From: Turbatrix aceti | Taxonomy: Eukaryota; Nematoda; Chromadorea; Rhabditida; Panagrolaimidae | Assembly (NCBI GenBank): GCA_963969345.1 | Contig: OZ017768.1 | Span: forward strand, 2,504,718 to 2,568,717 | Reading direction: 5' to 3' | Length of the DNA stretch: 64,000 nucleotides | Shown here: piece by piece, positions 21,994-34,642 of the stretch | Position numbering within the stretch: position 1 is the first letter of the stretch | Layout: every line of letters starts with the position of its first letter | Notes under the pieces: generated by a model | Told to the model about the DNA's origin: nothing | The model's input: the letters and a program-made list of their open reading frames with translations, nothing else | Databases searched by the model: none | Program-made: the position numbers and the translations under genes

Positions 21994-23299
21994 TGTTCAC
22001 ACTGGCTGGCACGCAGGGGAAAGAGAAGAAGGAAGGAAAATGTTGCGTTCTACATTTTTTTTTCTTTTTAATTTTTTTACCTAAAAAAATAGCAAAAAAA
22101 AATATCCAGTTTTTTTTTTCATGTTGAGTGACCTTTTTTGTTTTTGTTTTGTTCTTATTTTGCACTCCTGACAGTTTTTGATTTGCTTGTGTCAATCAAG
22201 AAAATTCACAAGGCATTTCTGTCTGGTGGCAAATTTTTTTCCTTTTTTGGACTCAAAAACGCTTCTTCAATGCAGTTTTTGATTAAACGCCCGATAATTC
22301 CAAAAAATGGTTTTACCACCGCGAATTGCCTTTCAAAAAATGTCAAAAGGACAATTTTTGTTTTGACTTTGTTTGACGGAAAACTTATATGAAAGCCTTC
22401 ATAAAAAAAATTTTTGGTTCCTGAACCAAAATTCAAAAAAAAAACAATTTTTACGCAAAAAACTTGTGAAAATGCAATGATAGTTTTTAAATGTATGCCA
22501 TGTGTAAATTTCTACGTGCGTTAAGATATTTCTTATTTGTGATTACATTTTCGATGTCGTTTCCATCTTTCAAATTATGTGTTCTAAATTTTGCTTTGCA
22601 ATTTCAATATTATACCTCTGCCTAAAAAAAATTCCTATGTAGCATAAATTTTTTTTCCGAGAGTTCAATGAGTGTAAAAATTTTCTGTCATATTTCGTAA
22701 CCACAAAACAAACCGCCGCGGTGAACATTATTGATAGCAATAAATTGTCTAGCATGATTTATTACTCATCAAATTATTCACCCTCCATTGTATTGTGTTC
22801 GCCCCCCACCTAGTCTATAAATTGTTCCACTCCTCTTCGACAAGACTCGGTCTTTCATTGAAAAATGTTCTCGTTCTGCGTGCAAAAAAAGTCCATTACA
22901 TACATAATCTGATGTTCCTTCCTTCTATTCGATCAGGCAAAAAAAACATTGTATTTATTCCGCGCATTGTTTGTTGTCCGATGTTTTGATTGTCCATCTC
23001 GTCCTGACTACAACGCCTCTTTTTTTTCATAAATATACGTTGGAAAAAAAAGGAAGGTGATTCACCTCCCCCCCTTCCGAGGATTGACGCAACGCAAACT
23101 TCCGGTCTGGTTTTCTTACAGCGTTCCGTCTTGCATTTATTTATATTCATAATATCAACCAGTCGTTATTTTTTCTGCGGTTTCAATAAAAAATTATAGA
23201 TTTCAAAATTTTCCTTCTCGCTTGAAAAAAAATGACAATTTTAAAATCCATGAGGTTTTGATTAAATTTTTTGATTGCTTATTTATTATTTTTTTCAGC
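21994..23299. other. AT-rich intergenic region upstream of IPMK
   Basis: About 1.3 kb without a supported exon. It holds long A/T runs and short ORFs of low-complexity composition. A TTTTTTCAG acceptor-like site sits just before the IPMK start at its right end. Confidence 0.5.
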
Positions 23300-24878
23300 A
23301 TGTACGAAAATGAAGAACTTCCGCCATGTTTATCCTGGTACGAGAATCAAATTGCCGGTCATCATCCATCGGTTATAAAAAATGGGGTCCGGCAAATTGG
23401 TTCGTTTTTTTCCACAAAGTAAAAACAAAACGACGTGCATTATTTATAAAACACTGTTTTTTTGAAAGCTGAGTAGACCAGGTGTATGGTGTGGGTTACA
23501 GATGTTTTATCAAAAATTCGGACGTTTTTTAATAAGCAAAAAACTCGGTATTTTTAAAACAAACTGTTATCAGAAAAATATGTAAATTTAAGAAAAAAAA
23601 TGGTTCGAATTTACTGCATTTTTTAATTTGGAATAACGCAAATTTACCAATTTTGGCACCTTACAAATCACGACAAGTTTTAGAAATTTATTTTAATAAT
23701 GTTAGCAAAAAAATTGTGCACTTCGATTTTTCCAATGTGCAACTTTTTTTTCAAAATTTCGATTTTTTGAAGTAATTGGCGGTTTTTTTAAATCATAACT
23801 ATTGATTCGGTCATTTATACCTGTAAAAAAGTTGCAAAAAATCAAAAATTCATGATTTTTTAGTTTTCTTTGAAAAATTGAAAAAAAAATTCCACATCAA
23901 GTTTTTGTTTAAAAAATTTGTTTTTCACCCGAACCCAATTTTTTAGGCATTCTGAAAGAACAAGGCCACGAAGACCGAATCCTCAAGTTGGTTCAGTCCG
24001 GTGTAAGAGGTGAAAAAGAAGTCAACTTCTACAATTCTGTATTCCAAAATCCCCATCCAAAATCACCGCTTGGAGATGTCGCACAATTTATGCCACAGTT
24101 TTATGGCAAACGAAATGTTCAAATTGCAAATAGGGGTTTGTAATATTTTTTTTAAAACTTTCGTCAACACCCAAAAAAATTTTTTGATTTAAGATTACGA
24201 ATTCATCGAACTCGAAGACATTACTCACTATTTTGCCAAGCCCTGCATCATGGACATCAAGATGGGCAAGGTGTCCTACGATCCGTCGGCTTCGGATGCC
24301 AAGAAGGCATCTGAAGCTGCCAAATGCGTACATCAGCAGGAATTTGGATTTCGGATTCTTGGCTATCGGGTAGGATTTTTTTTAATTTTAAAAATATTTT
24401 ACAAAAAACATTTTTATTCAAAAAAATGTTTTTTAATTACAAACAAAAATTTTACTTAAAAAAAATTACTAATCAAAATTTAAATTTAAAATAAGTTCAG
24501 CTTCCCCCCGACGCATCCGGTGAAATTCGGGTAAAAGACCGTAACTGGGGACGTCTCCTGACCCCGGACACGCTCGAAGGCGGCTTCGAAGAATACCTAA
24601 GCCATGCCCAGGCTCTTGGCCATCGAAAAACGATTCTCGCTGATTTTCTGACCGATTTGGACCCCATTTTGACTTGGTTCAAGTCCCAGCGCGAGGTTCA
24701 GCTCTACGCTTCTTCCCTGCTTTTCGTCTACGAAGGCGACGCTACACGGTCTCCAAAATCAGTGGTAAAGATGATCGACTTTTCACACGTGTTCTACGAG
24801 GATTGCATTGATGAAAATTATCTACACGGTGTTCACACTATTATCAACATGTTTTCTGCCATGCTTAATAAAAGTTGA
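23300..24878 (+). CDS. IPMK: Inositol polyphosphate multikinase (IPK family)
   Basis: Four exons (23300-23399, 23947-24135, 24194-24369, 24501-24878) join in frame, giving about 280 residues. The IPK-family substrate and catalytic motif PCIMDIKMGKVSYDPSAS is present, followed by EFGFRILGYR, the SSLLFVYEG segment and the metal-binding IDF (KMIDFSHVF). WFKSQREVQLYASSLLFVYE matches inositol polyphosphate multikinases better than IP6 kinases, and the length fits. The enzyme phosphorylates inositol tris/tetrakisphosphates in the nucleus and cytosol, feeding IP5/IP6 synthesis. The ATG lies one base after TTTTTTCAG, with no obvious 5' donor, suggesting a trans-splice acceptor. Intron 1 is 547 bp; the others are short. 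The next gene starts 487 bp downstream on the same strand. Confidence 0.9.
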
Positions 24879-25365
24879 TTTTTTTGTTACAGAAAAAATT
24901 GGGACTGTGGTGGCATTTGGAATTTTTGGTTCTCGATACTCATCACTGTCTCTTTAATTTTGTAATGAGTAATTATGCACGAGTAAGAGTAATAAAGTAA
25001 AGTAAAAGTAAAAAAGTAACAAATAAATAGTGCAAAAAAAATATTTTCCTTTCGAAAAAAAATTTGTTCCCGAGGTTGAAAAAAAAACTGACGTTAAACA
25101 CAAAATTCTTCAAATAATAGGCGTAAGCTAAAAAAACAGGCAAAAACACTAAAAAAAAGTATTGTTTTTAGATAAGTTATTGACTAAATTTTTTCCGTTT
25201 CCGGTTACAGACAAAGTACGTTCAAATATTTGAATGAATGCAAAATAAAATTCGAATTCAAGTCCCCAAAATTTAAATGACGCAAAAAAAATGACTCGTT
25301 ACCAAAAAATTACTCGCTTTTCTTCGTTAGTTTTAATGCATCGCTAGAAACACCTGGTCGACCAG

Positions 25366-26441
25366 ATGAACTCTATCCGGATTAGATACCCAATTGCTTT
25401 CACAAGGCCTCAAACCTCGAGATCCTTCCGCTGTGTCGTCATCACGTCAGCAACTTTTCTATTGTGCTTCTTCTTCTTTAGTTCTGGCACCCCTAAAAAT
25501 TATTGTACTTCATACGTCTGTTTCATATGCAACTCTACAGTCGAGCCAGATGAACCACTCATAATCATTATTACCCCAACTTATTTTCGACACGAAAGAT
25601 ACGCGGATTTTGTTCGACTGTCTCAGACTCTGATGCACGTCGAGAATATACTGTGGATCGTTGTCCACGAAGGTCCTAAGAAATCTGAAGTCTTGGGGGT
25701 GCTGCTTTCACGCTCTGGTATTCCGCACGTTTACATCCACGTTCCAAAGACGAAAAATATCAAATTGAGATTACGTAAGTTGCGCGCAACATGCAAAGCC
25801 GCAGCGTGCGAAAACCTCGCATGTTGCGCGCATTTTTCATTTTGAAAAAAAAACTTCTAAAAAATTTTTTTTCAGTAAAAGGAGCTTCCGGTCGAAACGC
25901 GGGTCTAGCGTACATTCGTAACAATCTCACCGACGTACGCAATGCCGTGGTGTACTTTGCCGACGATGACAACGCCTATGACATTTGTCTCTTCTCCAAT
26001 TACCTTCGTCGTGTCAAAAAAATCGGCGTCTGGGCTGTCGGTAGGTTGCCTCGTATATTTTTTTTCTCTCAAAAACTATCATAATTCCCCTTCCCCCTTC
26101 CAGGCCTCTCCGGTGGGGCTCAAGCCGAATCGCCAAAAGTAGAAAACAACAGCGTCGTCGGATGGAACGTAGCCTACAAATCCAAAAGAAAGTACGCAAT
26201 CGATATGGCAGGATTTGGCATACACGTCAGCCTGATACATGAAAAGCACAATGCGACATTCAATACTCGATGCACTATCTGGCAACAGGAAACGTGCATC
26301 CTCGAGCAACTCATCAATAGCATAAAAGAATTCGAACCATTTGGACACGACAAAATCCCCATGCAAATACTCGTCTGGCATACGAAAACTGCATTACGTT
26401 CTTATAAAGCCTCCCCTGGTTTTTTCTTAGATTCGCCATAA
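25366..26441 (+). CDS. Beta-1,3-glucuronyltransferase (GT43, B3GAT type)
   Basis: Three exons (25366-25774, 25876-26040, 26104-26441) encode about 300 residues. A type II membrane anchor (VVITSATFLLCFFFFSSG, about residues 25-42) is followed by a luminal catalytic domain that starts IIIITPTYFRHERYADFVRL. Visible GT43 motifs are KGASGRNAGLAYIRNN, the metal-binding FADDDNAYD, GWNVAYKSKRKYAIDMAGF and VWHTKT. Such enzymes add glucuronic acid to galactose of the glycosaminoglycan linker or to glycoproteins, using UDP-glucuronate in the Golgi. The TAA stop overlaps an AATAAA. Whether it is the linker enzyme (B3GAT3 type) or another paralogue cannot be decided. It lies between IPMK and VPS15 on the same strand with short spacers. 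Confidence 0.9.
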
Positions 26442-26748
26442 TAAAAGTGTTTGTGAAAGCCAAAAAACAAAAAACCACGTTCGCAAACAATCTTGATTCC
26501 ATCAAAAAATCCCGAAGAAAAAATTTCGTGGTAAAACCTCTTGAAACCAGAAATCCATAAAAATACTTGTTTTTCATGTTTTGTCACCTGATTTCGCAAA
26601 GGCAACTCTCGATACTCGCTTATCTGCCGTGTTTTATGCCTTTTTGTCTTTCAAATCCCGTTCCTGACCAGATATGCTTGCTTTCAGACAGCCAAGAACG
26701 CCAATCCGGGTGCATCAACGACGTGGTGTCCGCAGGTTGTAAAAAAGC

Positions 26749-29700
26749 ATGGGAAACATCCAGTCGGCACCCATCTCCCGGGTTATCCCGACGATGGATT
26801 CCGTCTTTGATGACGTCCCTGGCATGACCTACGTCCAAGAGTAAGTTTTGATTCATCGCATTGAGATGCAGTTTACTGGATTACGATTTGTAGTCTGTCA
26901 AAGACGAGATTCATGAAAGTCTCTCGTGTCACCGATCACGATCATCCGGCTGTCGCGAAGGTTTTTTTCTTTCCCGACACATTTTCCCTGACTCTGTTTG
27001 ACGTCAAGGAATTCACAGCGGAGATTGAGAAGATACAGAGACAACTTGCGCAGTCAAATGCTTCAAATTGCATCGGGTACACCTACTGCATCGTGAGTTT
27101 TTATAGAATTTCGTAATGGAACGTTTTAACGTTAAAACTGGTGTAAAAATATGTTTTCGAGACAAAAAAAAGGTTATTTGCAATGCTGGGCTTTAAAACT
27201 GAAGATTTGTGAACAAAATGAACAAATTTAGGCCAAAAACTGAAATAAATCATAAACCAAAGAGTAATATTGAAAAAGCGGAAAAGTGTTACGTTTGACA
27301 ACGTAAGTAGTACCGTAGTTACTTCGGATTACGTTTGTTATTCCCGACGAGAGTAACTTACTTGCCGATCGTAATTTACGGTACCTTTTACGATCTGTCG
27401 TTACTTTTTTGAGTTCTAACGTTTCATTTTTTTGCCTTTTTTTGAAGACAAAAATTCTTTCTGTTACATGTTTGTTCTTTTTTTAGCCAAAACACGAAAA
27501 ATTTATCATCCTGACCCGACCCTTCCACAAAGACACCCTCTACGATCGCCTGTACGCCCGTCCCTTCCTGGCCGACGTCGAAAAGCGCTGGCTGGCTTTC
27601 CAACTGCTGAAAGCCCTCGCGCAATGCCGCAGAGCCAAGATCTACCACGGCGACATCAAGCCGCACAACATCCTCGTTTCCTCGTCCAACTGGCTCAATC
27701 TCACCGATTTTGCCTCTTTCAAACCGACTCGGATCCCTTGTGTGGGTATTTCCCATTTCTACATCCGAAACATAAAAAAAACGCAATTTTAGGACACTCC
27801 CTCGGCGTTCACGTTTTTCTTCAACGCCTCCCGCCATAGCTGTTGTCTGGCTCCCGAACGCCTGAGGCCATCCAGCGAGTACACCGATTTCAACTCGGTC
27901 GACGCAAAGAATACCCATGACCTCACCCGCGGCAGAACCGATGCCATGGATATTTTTTCGACAGGATGCGTTTTAGTCGAGTTATTCACCGACGGTCGAA
28001 AAGCTGCGTTCGAGAGATTTGGACAACTCGTCGATTACATGTACATGGATAGCGAAGACGCCGAGAATTACATTGAGGGCGTCGTGAAGCATGTGCCTGA
28101 AGATTTTAGGCCACTTATTCGGATCATGTTTCATCAAAATCCGGATACGAGGAGGCAGCTTTACGATGAGGTAAGTGAAAAAAAAACTGAAATTGTTGAA
28201 AAAAATTTGATTCCTGGATACCGTACGGTCTTGAGGGGAAAATATTTTCCGCGATTTTTTTAAATTTAAAAATTTTGATCGTTATTTTTTTCCTAAAATA
28301 AATATGTTTTTTTTTTCTTCTCTTTTTTTTCACAAAATCTTATTTTTTTTCAGTACGAACCGTTCCGCCCCGATGGACCCTTTCCTCCCATCTTCGAATC
28401 TTTTCTCTACCATTACATGGCGGAATTTCGAACGCAAATGTCTGCACGAAAACACGGAGAAGCCCGGGTTCTTCCCAAATCACCGGATGACGTCATAACC
28501 AAGTGGGTTTATATTGAAAAAAAATTGTAAATAGATTGCGCTATTTTTTAGGCTTTATGTCGAAAAGAGCAATTTTCTGCCCAAACTCGCGGAAGACAAA
28601 TCCAATAGCACGCTTCTTCTCATCGCACTCGTGACTTCGAACATCCGATCATGTCGATCGATCAGTGCAAAGATGGATGCCATCTGTCTGCTTCAGGAAC
28701 TCAGCAAGTACACGACAGAAGCCGTGATTGCCGAACGGGTTGTTCCTTATTTGGTATGTAAATTTTTGACTATTTTTTCAAAAAATACTGCAATTTTTGA
28801 CTTTTTCCTTTTTGCTATTTTTTATCTGTATTTATCAAAACAAAAAAATATGTACTCTTGATACGAAAAAATGCACTGTAATTAATTTTTTTGTGTTTAA
28901 AATTTTCGTTTTGTCCGCACAAAAAAATCAATTTTTTGTGTTTTTAGGTCAAAATGATAACAGACCTCTTTGTCATCGTTCAAACCGAAGCGATTCACGT
29001 CCTCACCGATGTCCTGTACGACTTCAAAACCATCCCATCCCACGATACGCGACTTCTCGTCGACTTTGTCCTCGTCAAGCTCCGCGAACTTCTCAACCAC
29101 AGTCGGGCGTCGCCGATTACGATCATGGCAATCGCGTCCAACCTTGGGAGACTGGCGCTGACGGCATACCGGTTTTTTGAAGCGTCCCGGGACTATACCG
29201 GCGACGAGGAAGATACGTCATCGCCCCAGACGAGGGAAGAGCGCCAGAAGCAGGCGGCCAACGAACGAGACGCGCTCTGCGGCATCATCCGCGAAATGTA
29301 CGCTGCCTGCTTTCACAATCCGGCCGTCAGTCCGGCGATCATGGATGCAGACAACATTCAAAATCTTTGCTTGTTTTTTTATCGGGTTACGAGTGAGTTT
29401 CATTTTTTGGTAATTGCCTTTTTTTTAAACTTATTTTTCCAGAAAAGGCCGACGACATCCTCGATCACATGATTTCTGTGCATAACAAAAATGACTGGAG
29501 ACTGATTGTTATGTTTTTCAAGAATTCTCCTATCATCGCTCAGTATCTGTCGCCTACGGAGAATAGTCTCAACTTTTACCCCCTCATAACGCCGGGTCTT
29601 CAGCACCGAGAAAATACGGTTGTGCTTGCGGCGCTCCAATGTATCTTAGAACTGTGCCGCGAAAATAGAAATTGGCTTGAATTGTCGGCCATTTGGAATC

Positions 29701-32336
29701 TATGCAAGTTTATTGTGCCTTTTGTTGTGCATCCGGTGAGTTTTTTTTTCAAATTTGGGGTTTCGTTGTGAAAAATGTGTGCTCCTGGCACGAAAAACAA
29801 ATCGTAATCAAAACTTGTTTTTTTTACCTGAAATTGGGGTGTGTCTTGACACGAAAAGGTCGATGCTCTTGACGCGAAAAAGTGAAAGAAATTTTGGATT
29901 TTTTTGAGACGCAAAAAAATCTTGACACGAAAAAGCACTGTAATCAGAACTTGTATTTTTTTCCAAAAATGTTTTTAAGTTTTTTTGCAGAACATTTGGC
30001 TCCGACTTACGACAGTTCAAATACTCAAAGTGCTCGATGGAATCTTTCCGTTTGCCGACGTCTTCTGTCGCTTGATCCCGATGCTGCAGCCTTTTCTCAA
30101 AATTCCTCTCCTCCGACTCAACGACATTATTTCGATTCACGAGAGTCTCGTTGAGCCTATCAGTCCGGCAGCGTGGAAACTTGTTACGACATTTTGCTAC
30201 GAACAAAATCCTTCCGCGGTTAAGGAATTCTTTGGCGAACTCCGGCGTCGCGATACAGTCTTCGTCCTCAACTGCGGTGATGCCTTTATGCCCGCGTCAC
30301 AGACGTCGTCCGTCGTCATCGATGCCGTATATGGGCTGCTCACAAAACTGGCCAGTCAGACGAAATCGTCGGGAGAGTTGCATGAACTGGAAGTCAAGTT
30401 GTTGGCTTTTGAGGTTGGTTTTTTCCCATTTATGAATGTAAAATTATATTTTTTATTTGTTTTTTAGTGTATTTTATCACCGGACAAGAAACACAGTCAA
30501 TCAAAGGGTGGACACAGTCTCGAAAATATCCTTTGTCTTAGCGATCTGCCAATTCTTCGAACGTGTAATCTCTCAGGTGAGGTGCTCTCGTCCAGTATCA
30601 TGCTTGAATCCCGAACATCGGGTGCCGTACTCGAAGCACTCCTATCGTATCGACGCGATCTCTTCGAAAAACAACGTCGAACGTCGGCTTTTGCGTCGAA
30701 AATGAAGAATGGCGTCGCAGCGTTTTCGACTCCGACTGACAAATCCAAACTCGGCAAACCCGAAATCAGGGTCGTCGCCAATCTTCATGAACACTCGAAA
30801 AAAGTCACGAGGATTACGGTACACGCTGACCGGAAGACTTTTGCCTCGTCGAGTGTCGATGGCACGGTCAAGATCTGGTCGCTCAATCAGGTGCCTGGAT
30901 TTTCGCTGCCGTCAGCGCTGGCTTCGGTGCAGACTATTTCGAGAGGTCAGTTTTTTGAGCGTACATTTGCTAAAAAAAACTAAAAAATTATATAAAACAC
31001 GAGTTATAGTGATCGTTTTTTATCGTTTCAAGAATAGTTTCTAAACGTAACATAATTTCGGTGTTTTACGCTCCTGCGAGTAACGAAATTACGTACGAAA
31101 TTATGCTTTGCAGCGAATAACGTTTTTTTTACCTAAATTTTGTTACTTTTCGTCGAATCGTATTTTTTTTTGTATTTTTTTGCTTTCCTTGTTTTTTTGT
31201 ATTTGCGCCTAAAAGTGGATTTTCGGCGAACTTGTAAATACAAAAAATCGTTTTAAAATCAAAAAAATATTGAAAAATGTAATTTTTTAGATTCCCCCGT
31301 GAACGCGGTCGAATTTATGTCAGACAACGAAAACCACCTTGTCTGTGGCTTCGAAGACGGCGTCGTGTCCCTCTTCGACGTCGAGGGTGGCTCCTTCCTG
31401 AACCGTAGCATCGACAGCATCTCCCAGCACGGTGCCGTAACCTCCCTCTCGACCGCCGGCCACCTCATCTACGTCCTCTCCGAGCAGAGCGTCGTCCACT
31501 GCTTCGACAAGCGGATGCCCGTTCCTCCGCGTCAGCCGACGCTCGTCTTTGAGCCTCTGTTTTCCCGTCGCGCTCGGAACAGCCTGGGCTTCATCACTTC
31601 TATGGCCATCGATCCTGTCAACCAGCATTGGCTCGCACTCACTTCTACGAGTTCTCGCGGACAGAATATTGTGCTGTATGATCTGAGATTTTTGGCGCTG
31701 GAGGTGGATTCTTGGTGCCATCCCACGCATAAGCTAATCCGACGCGCGTGGCCGTTGGTCTCGTCGCCGTCGACGTGCAAACACCTGGCTACAGCCGTCA
31801 CCAGGGAAGGCGAGGTCTGCATCTGGGACCTCGAAGGCGGAGAATCTCAGAACTCATGCGTGCTCTGGCCCGGTGGAGACCCTGTTCTGACCTATGCCAA
31901 CGACCTCCAGACAACAGCTCTCGCCCAAAGTCGAGATCTCGGTGGAATCTTCACCGGTGATTCTTTTGGCAGCCTGAGATTCTGGTCATTCGATTCAACG
32001 TCCAGGTGCAATTACCTGTCTGGCAAGTATCGACCCAACCTCCTCGCATCCCTCGGACGAGTGCCGGATCCACCGAACGGCATCCCCCAGAGTGGACTGG
32101 ATATCACGTACGAAAGGCTACAGACCAATCAGCCACCGACTATTATCAGGGAACGCAGGCCTCCGGTGATGTCTCACTCACCAAGTAAGGGAACGCCGCC
32201 TACCAATCCCCTTGGCAGGGCCAGCCTCGTTGGCGACCACCATAGGGATGCCATCACGGATCTTGGACTCGTGGGCAAGGAGTACCTCGTATCATCCGGC
32301 AGGGACGGGATCGTCAAGGTGTGGAACATTTTGTGA
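26749..32336 (+). CDS. VPS15: VPS15 / PIK3R4, pseudokinase-WD40 regulatory subunit of class III PI3-kinase
   Basis: Eleven exons (26749-26840, 26894-27092, 27487-27741, 27793-28170, 28354-28502, 28552-28753, 28948-29392, 29443-29735, 29991-30413, 30468-30945, 31291-32336) join in frame to about 1300 residues. It begins MGN, a myristoylation signal. The kinase-like domain shows LYDRLYARPFLADVEKRWLAFQ, HGDIKPHN and LTDFASFKPT. HEAT-like helical repeats follow (from about VVPYLVKMITDL), then a C-terminal WD40 propeller starting near HSKKVTRITVHADRKTFASS and closing with SSGRDGIVKVWNIL. It anchors and regulates VPS34 in autophagy and endosomal sorting. A CTTTCAG acceptor-like site ends 61 bases before the ATG. 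Intron 10 (345 bp) is AT-rich. All segments look intact. Confidence 0.95.
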
Positions 32337-32727
32337 AACATTGTTGTATTATATTTTGTATTAAATTTTAAATAATTATAAATAAATATTTACAGCAAAG
32401 CTTGTTATTATAAAAGCGAAATGTTCTGGAATGATCCCGGGATTCCCATCTCAAAAATACTCCTCACTGATAAGGATGATGTAAAATTTAAAAATTAAAA
32501 AAAACATTTTATTGAAAATTTTTTTTTAAATTGAAAATTAAAAAATTTTTTGCATTATTATTATTTTTAATTGTTTTAAATTAAAATTTTTTTAATTAAA
32601 AATTTTAAAATTTTCTGATTATAATTTTTTACTTAATTTTTTTTTGTAATAAACAATTTTTTATGAATTTTCATTTTCACAAACAAATTTAAAAAAACCA
32701 ACACAAATTCACAAAAAAACACGTTTA

Positions 32728-33782
32728 TTAATATGCATTAGTTTCGTTATAGTAAAACAAATGCTCGGTGTCCAACTCATAGCTCGTCGCACCAGAAAGA
32801 ATCAACATACCAACCCAAACAGCTGTATGAGTTACGATATAACTCGTTAGACGATAGTGTTGCTTTATCAATCTCCAGGCGGTCTGTAAACAATTTCATA
32901 ATAGTAAATATAATAATAATAATTTTCTAAAAAAAATATTACCTCTCGAAATGTTTGGCTCATTTTAAGGTTAACAAAAAATAACGCCGACAGATGAAAA
33001 AGTGCCAAAAATCTTATGAAAAAAAACCACTCCATTAATGTAAATTTTTCTTCCGAAGTTGACGCCATTGTAGAGGTATAAAGTTCGATTGCAAATTGTG
33101 GACACATGTAGACTACGTGAATCACAATGGCTGTTAGTATTATTTTCGTCGTCACCCGTTCCTTAACAGCCTCGGGATCTTGCGTACCTTCATTGTAACT
33201 GGTTCTGGAAGCTTTGAAGATCGCGAAGACCAAAAATATCAGGTACACGAATGGAATGCCATCGAATAAAATAAGGTCGATAAATTCATAAAACTTTATT
33301 ATGGCAAGATCTAAATGGTATATGTCTGCTAAATCGACAAAAATGAAGGGCGTCCTTAGAGCCAGTGCGCATAGAAAAACGATAACCGAACCGACCAAAA
33401 TTATTTTTAGATTCGGACGATAAGTTTCCTTCTCAGATGCCATTCTAAATCGAATGTAGGCTGCAAAGACGTAAAACATAGTAATCATTTCAGTAGAAAT
33501 AAAAATACTTTCCCATGCCAAATAATTTATTATTGATTTTTCAACTCTGAATAGAGTCACCGTGATTACAATCGAAACCGACGTCACGAAGCATGGATAC
33601 GCGATTATGACAAAAAATGTGTTGTAAACAGATTTTAGCTCATTTTGACGATAGACACAAATGATCAGAAAATTTAGCAGTGCGCTGATGGCAGCGACGA
33701 TTACGGATGTTGTATGGTAATGGCGTGTGTAATACATGTTGAAGAGCCTTAACGGACCAAAATTGGTGCCACGAACAGTCAT
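32728..33782 (-). CDS. Serpentine (7-TM) chemoreceptor-like GPCR with an extra C-terminal hydrophobic segment
   Basis: Two exons (33782-32943 and 32883-32728) join in phase 0, giving 332 residues. Seven hydrophobic segments are visible: TTSVIVAAISALLNFLIICV, TFFVIIAYPCFVTSVSIVIT, the third ending in FAAYIRFRM (an RFR in place of DRY), IILVGSVIVFLCALALRTPF, FDGIPFVYLIFLVFAIF, IILTAIVIHVVYMCPQFAIE and FFFIRFLALFHLSALFFVNL. The layout resembles nematode chemoreceptor families, and I cannot assign one. The second exon adds a basic stretch (TAWRLIKQHYR), another hydrophobic run (TSYIVTHTAVWVGMLILSGA) and an N-glycosylation site. The ATG matching a short N-terminus was chosen; upstream only a TTG extends the frame. 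Confidence 0.7.
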
Positions 33783-34642
33783 TGTAATCTTAGTCTGTGA
33801 ATTGAGGGATTCTGGCTTCGAGCAATGATTCAAGTATTTTTTAAATCAGTAAACTTTATATAAACATCCGAGAAGGCGTGTTCAAATCAGGCATTGATCA
33901 GACTTTTTTTTTATATTATTTATACATAAATATCAATTAACTTTAAATAAACATCCGAGGAACAGACTCGTTCGTGCTCAAGTCCGTGACTACCAACGTT
34001 AAAGCAGGCTGGCGTGGGTGAAGTCGGAAACCAAATCCGCTGAAATAAAAAATTTAAAAAAATAAAAAGGAACGTTAACGTAAAACAGCTGCAATTGTTT
34101 GTCGTGAACTTTTCACGACAGACAGCATAACACAAAGTTTACAGCACATTTGATTTTTTTTATCTATGCATTTACTTTGCTCATATTTTTCCAAAATATT
34201 AATTTTTTGGAAAACAATCTTTGAAAAAAGTGTTCGAATGTTATTTGAGCAAATTTTTGAAATGCATTTTTTTCCGTTCAAGACAGTTATAAAAATGCTG
34301 TTTATGTATCACTGGCAGCGATTTTTGTTAAACCGAACAAAATTACATTCAATCGAAAACCAAAAAAAAATTTTTTTTATAAAATGTTCACCGTATTTTC
34401 CATGCAGTTTATTCGAGAAAATATGATACAACGCAATTAATTAATCGGGTGATAAGAACAAAACCATTACTGAAAGATCGCCGGTCGAAAGTTGTAAAAT
34501 TCGGTGTAAAATGTAAAATTCGTGCAAAAGGGTTCGCCAAATCTGAAATTTTGAAAAAACACACAATTATTTTTTTATTTCGTTATTGAAAAGCACCTAC
34601 CGTAACATCGTGTAAATGATCGGCGAATTCTCGGTAAAAAGG
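33783..34642. other. Intergenic AT-rich DNA
   Basis: About 860 bp between the receptor start and the stop of the next minus-strand gene. ACATCCGAGAAG/ACATCCGAGGAA and ACTTTATATAAACATCC-like words occur twice near 33851-33965, a small direct repeat. No exon can be supported. Confidence 0.45.

Noticed and set aside
31320..31730. Long minus-strand frame opposite the VPS15 WD40 exon
   Set aside because: Antisense shadow of a GC-rich coding exon; the plus strand matches the VPS15 family.
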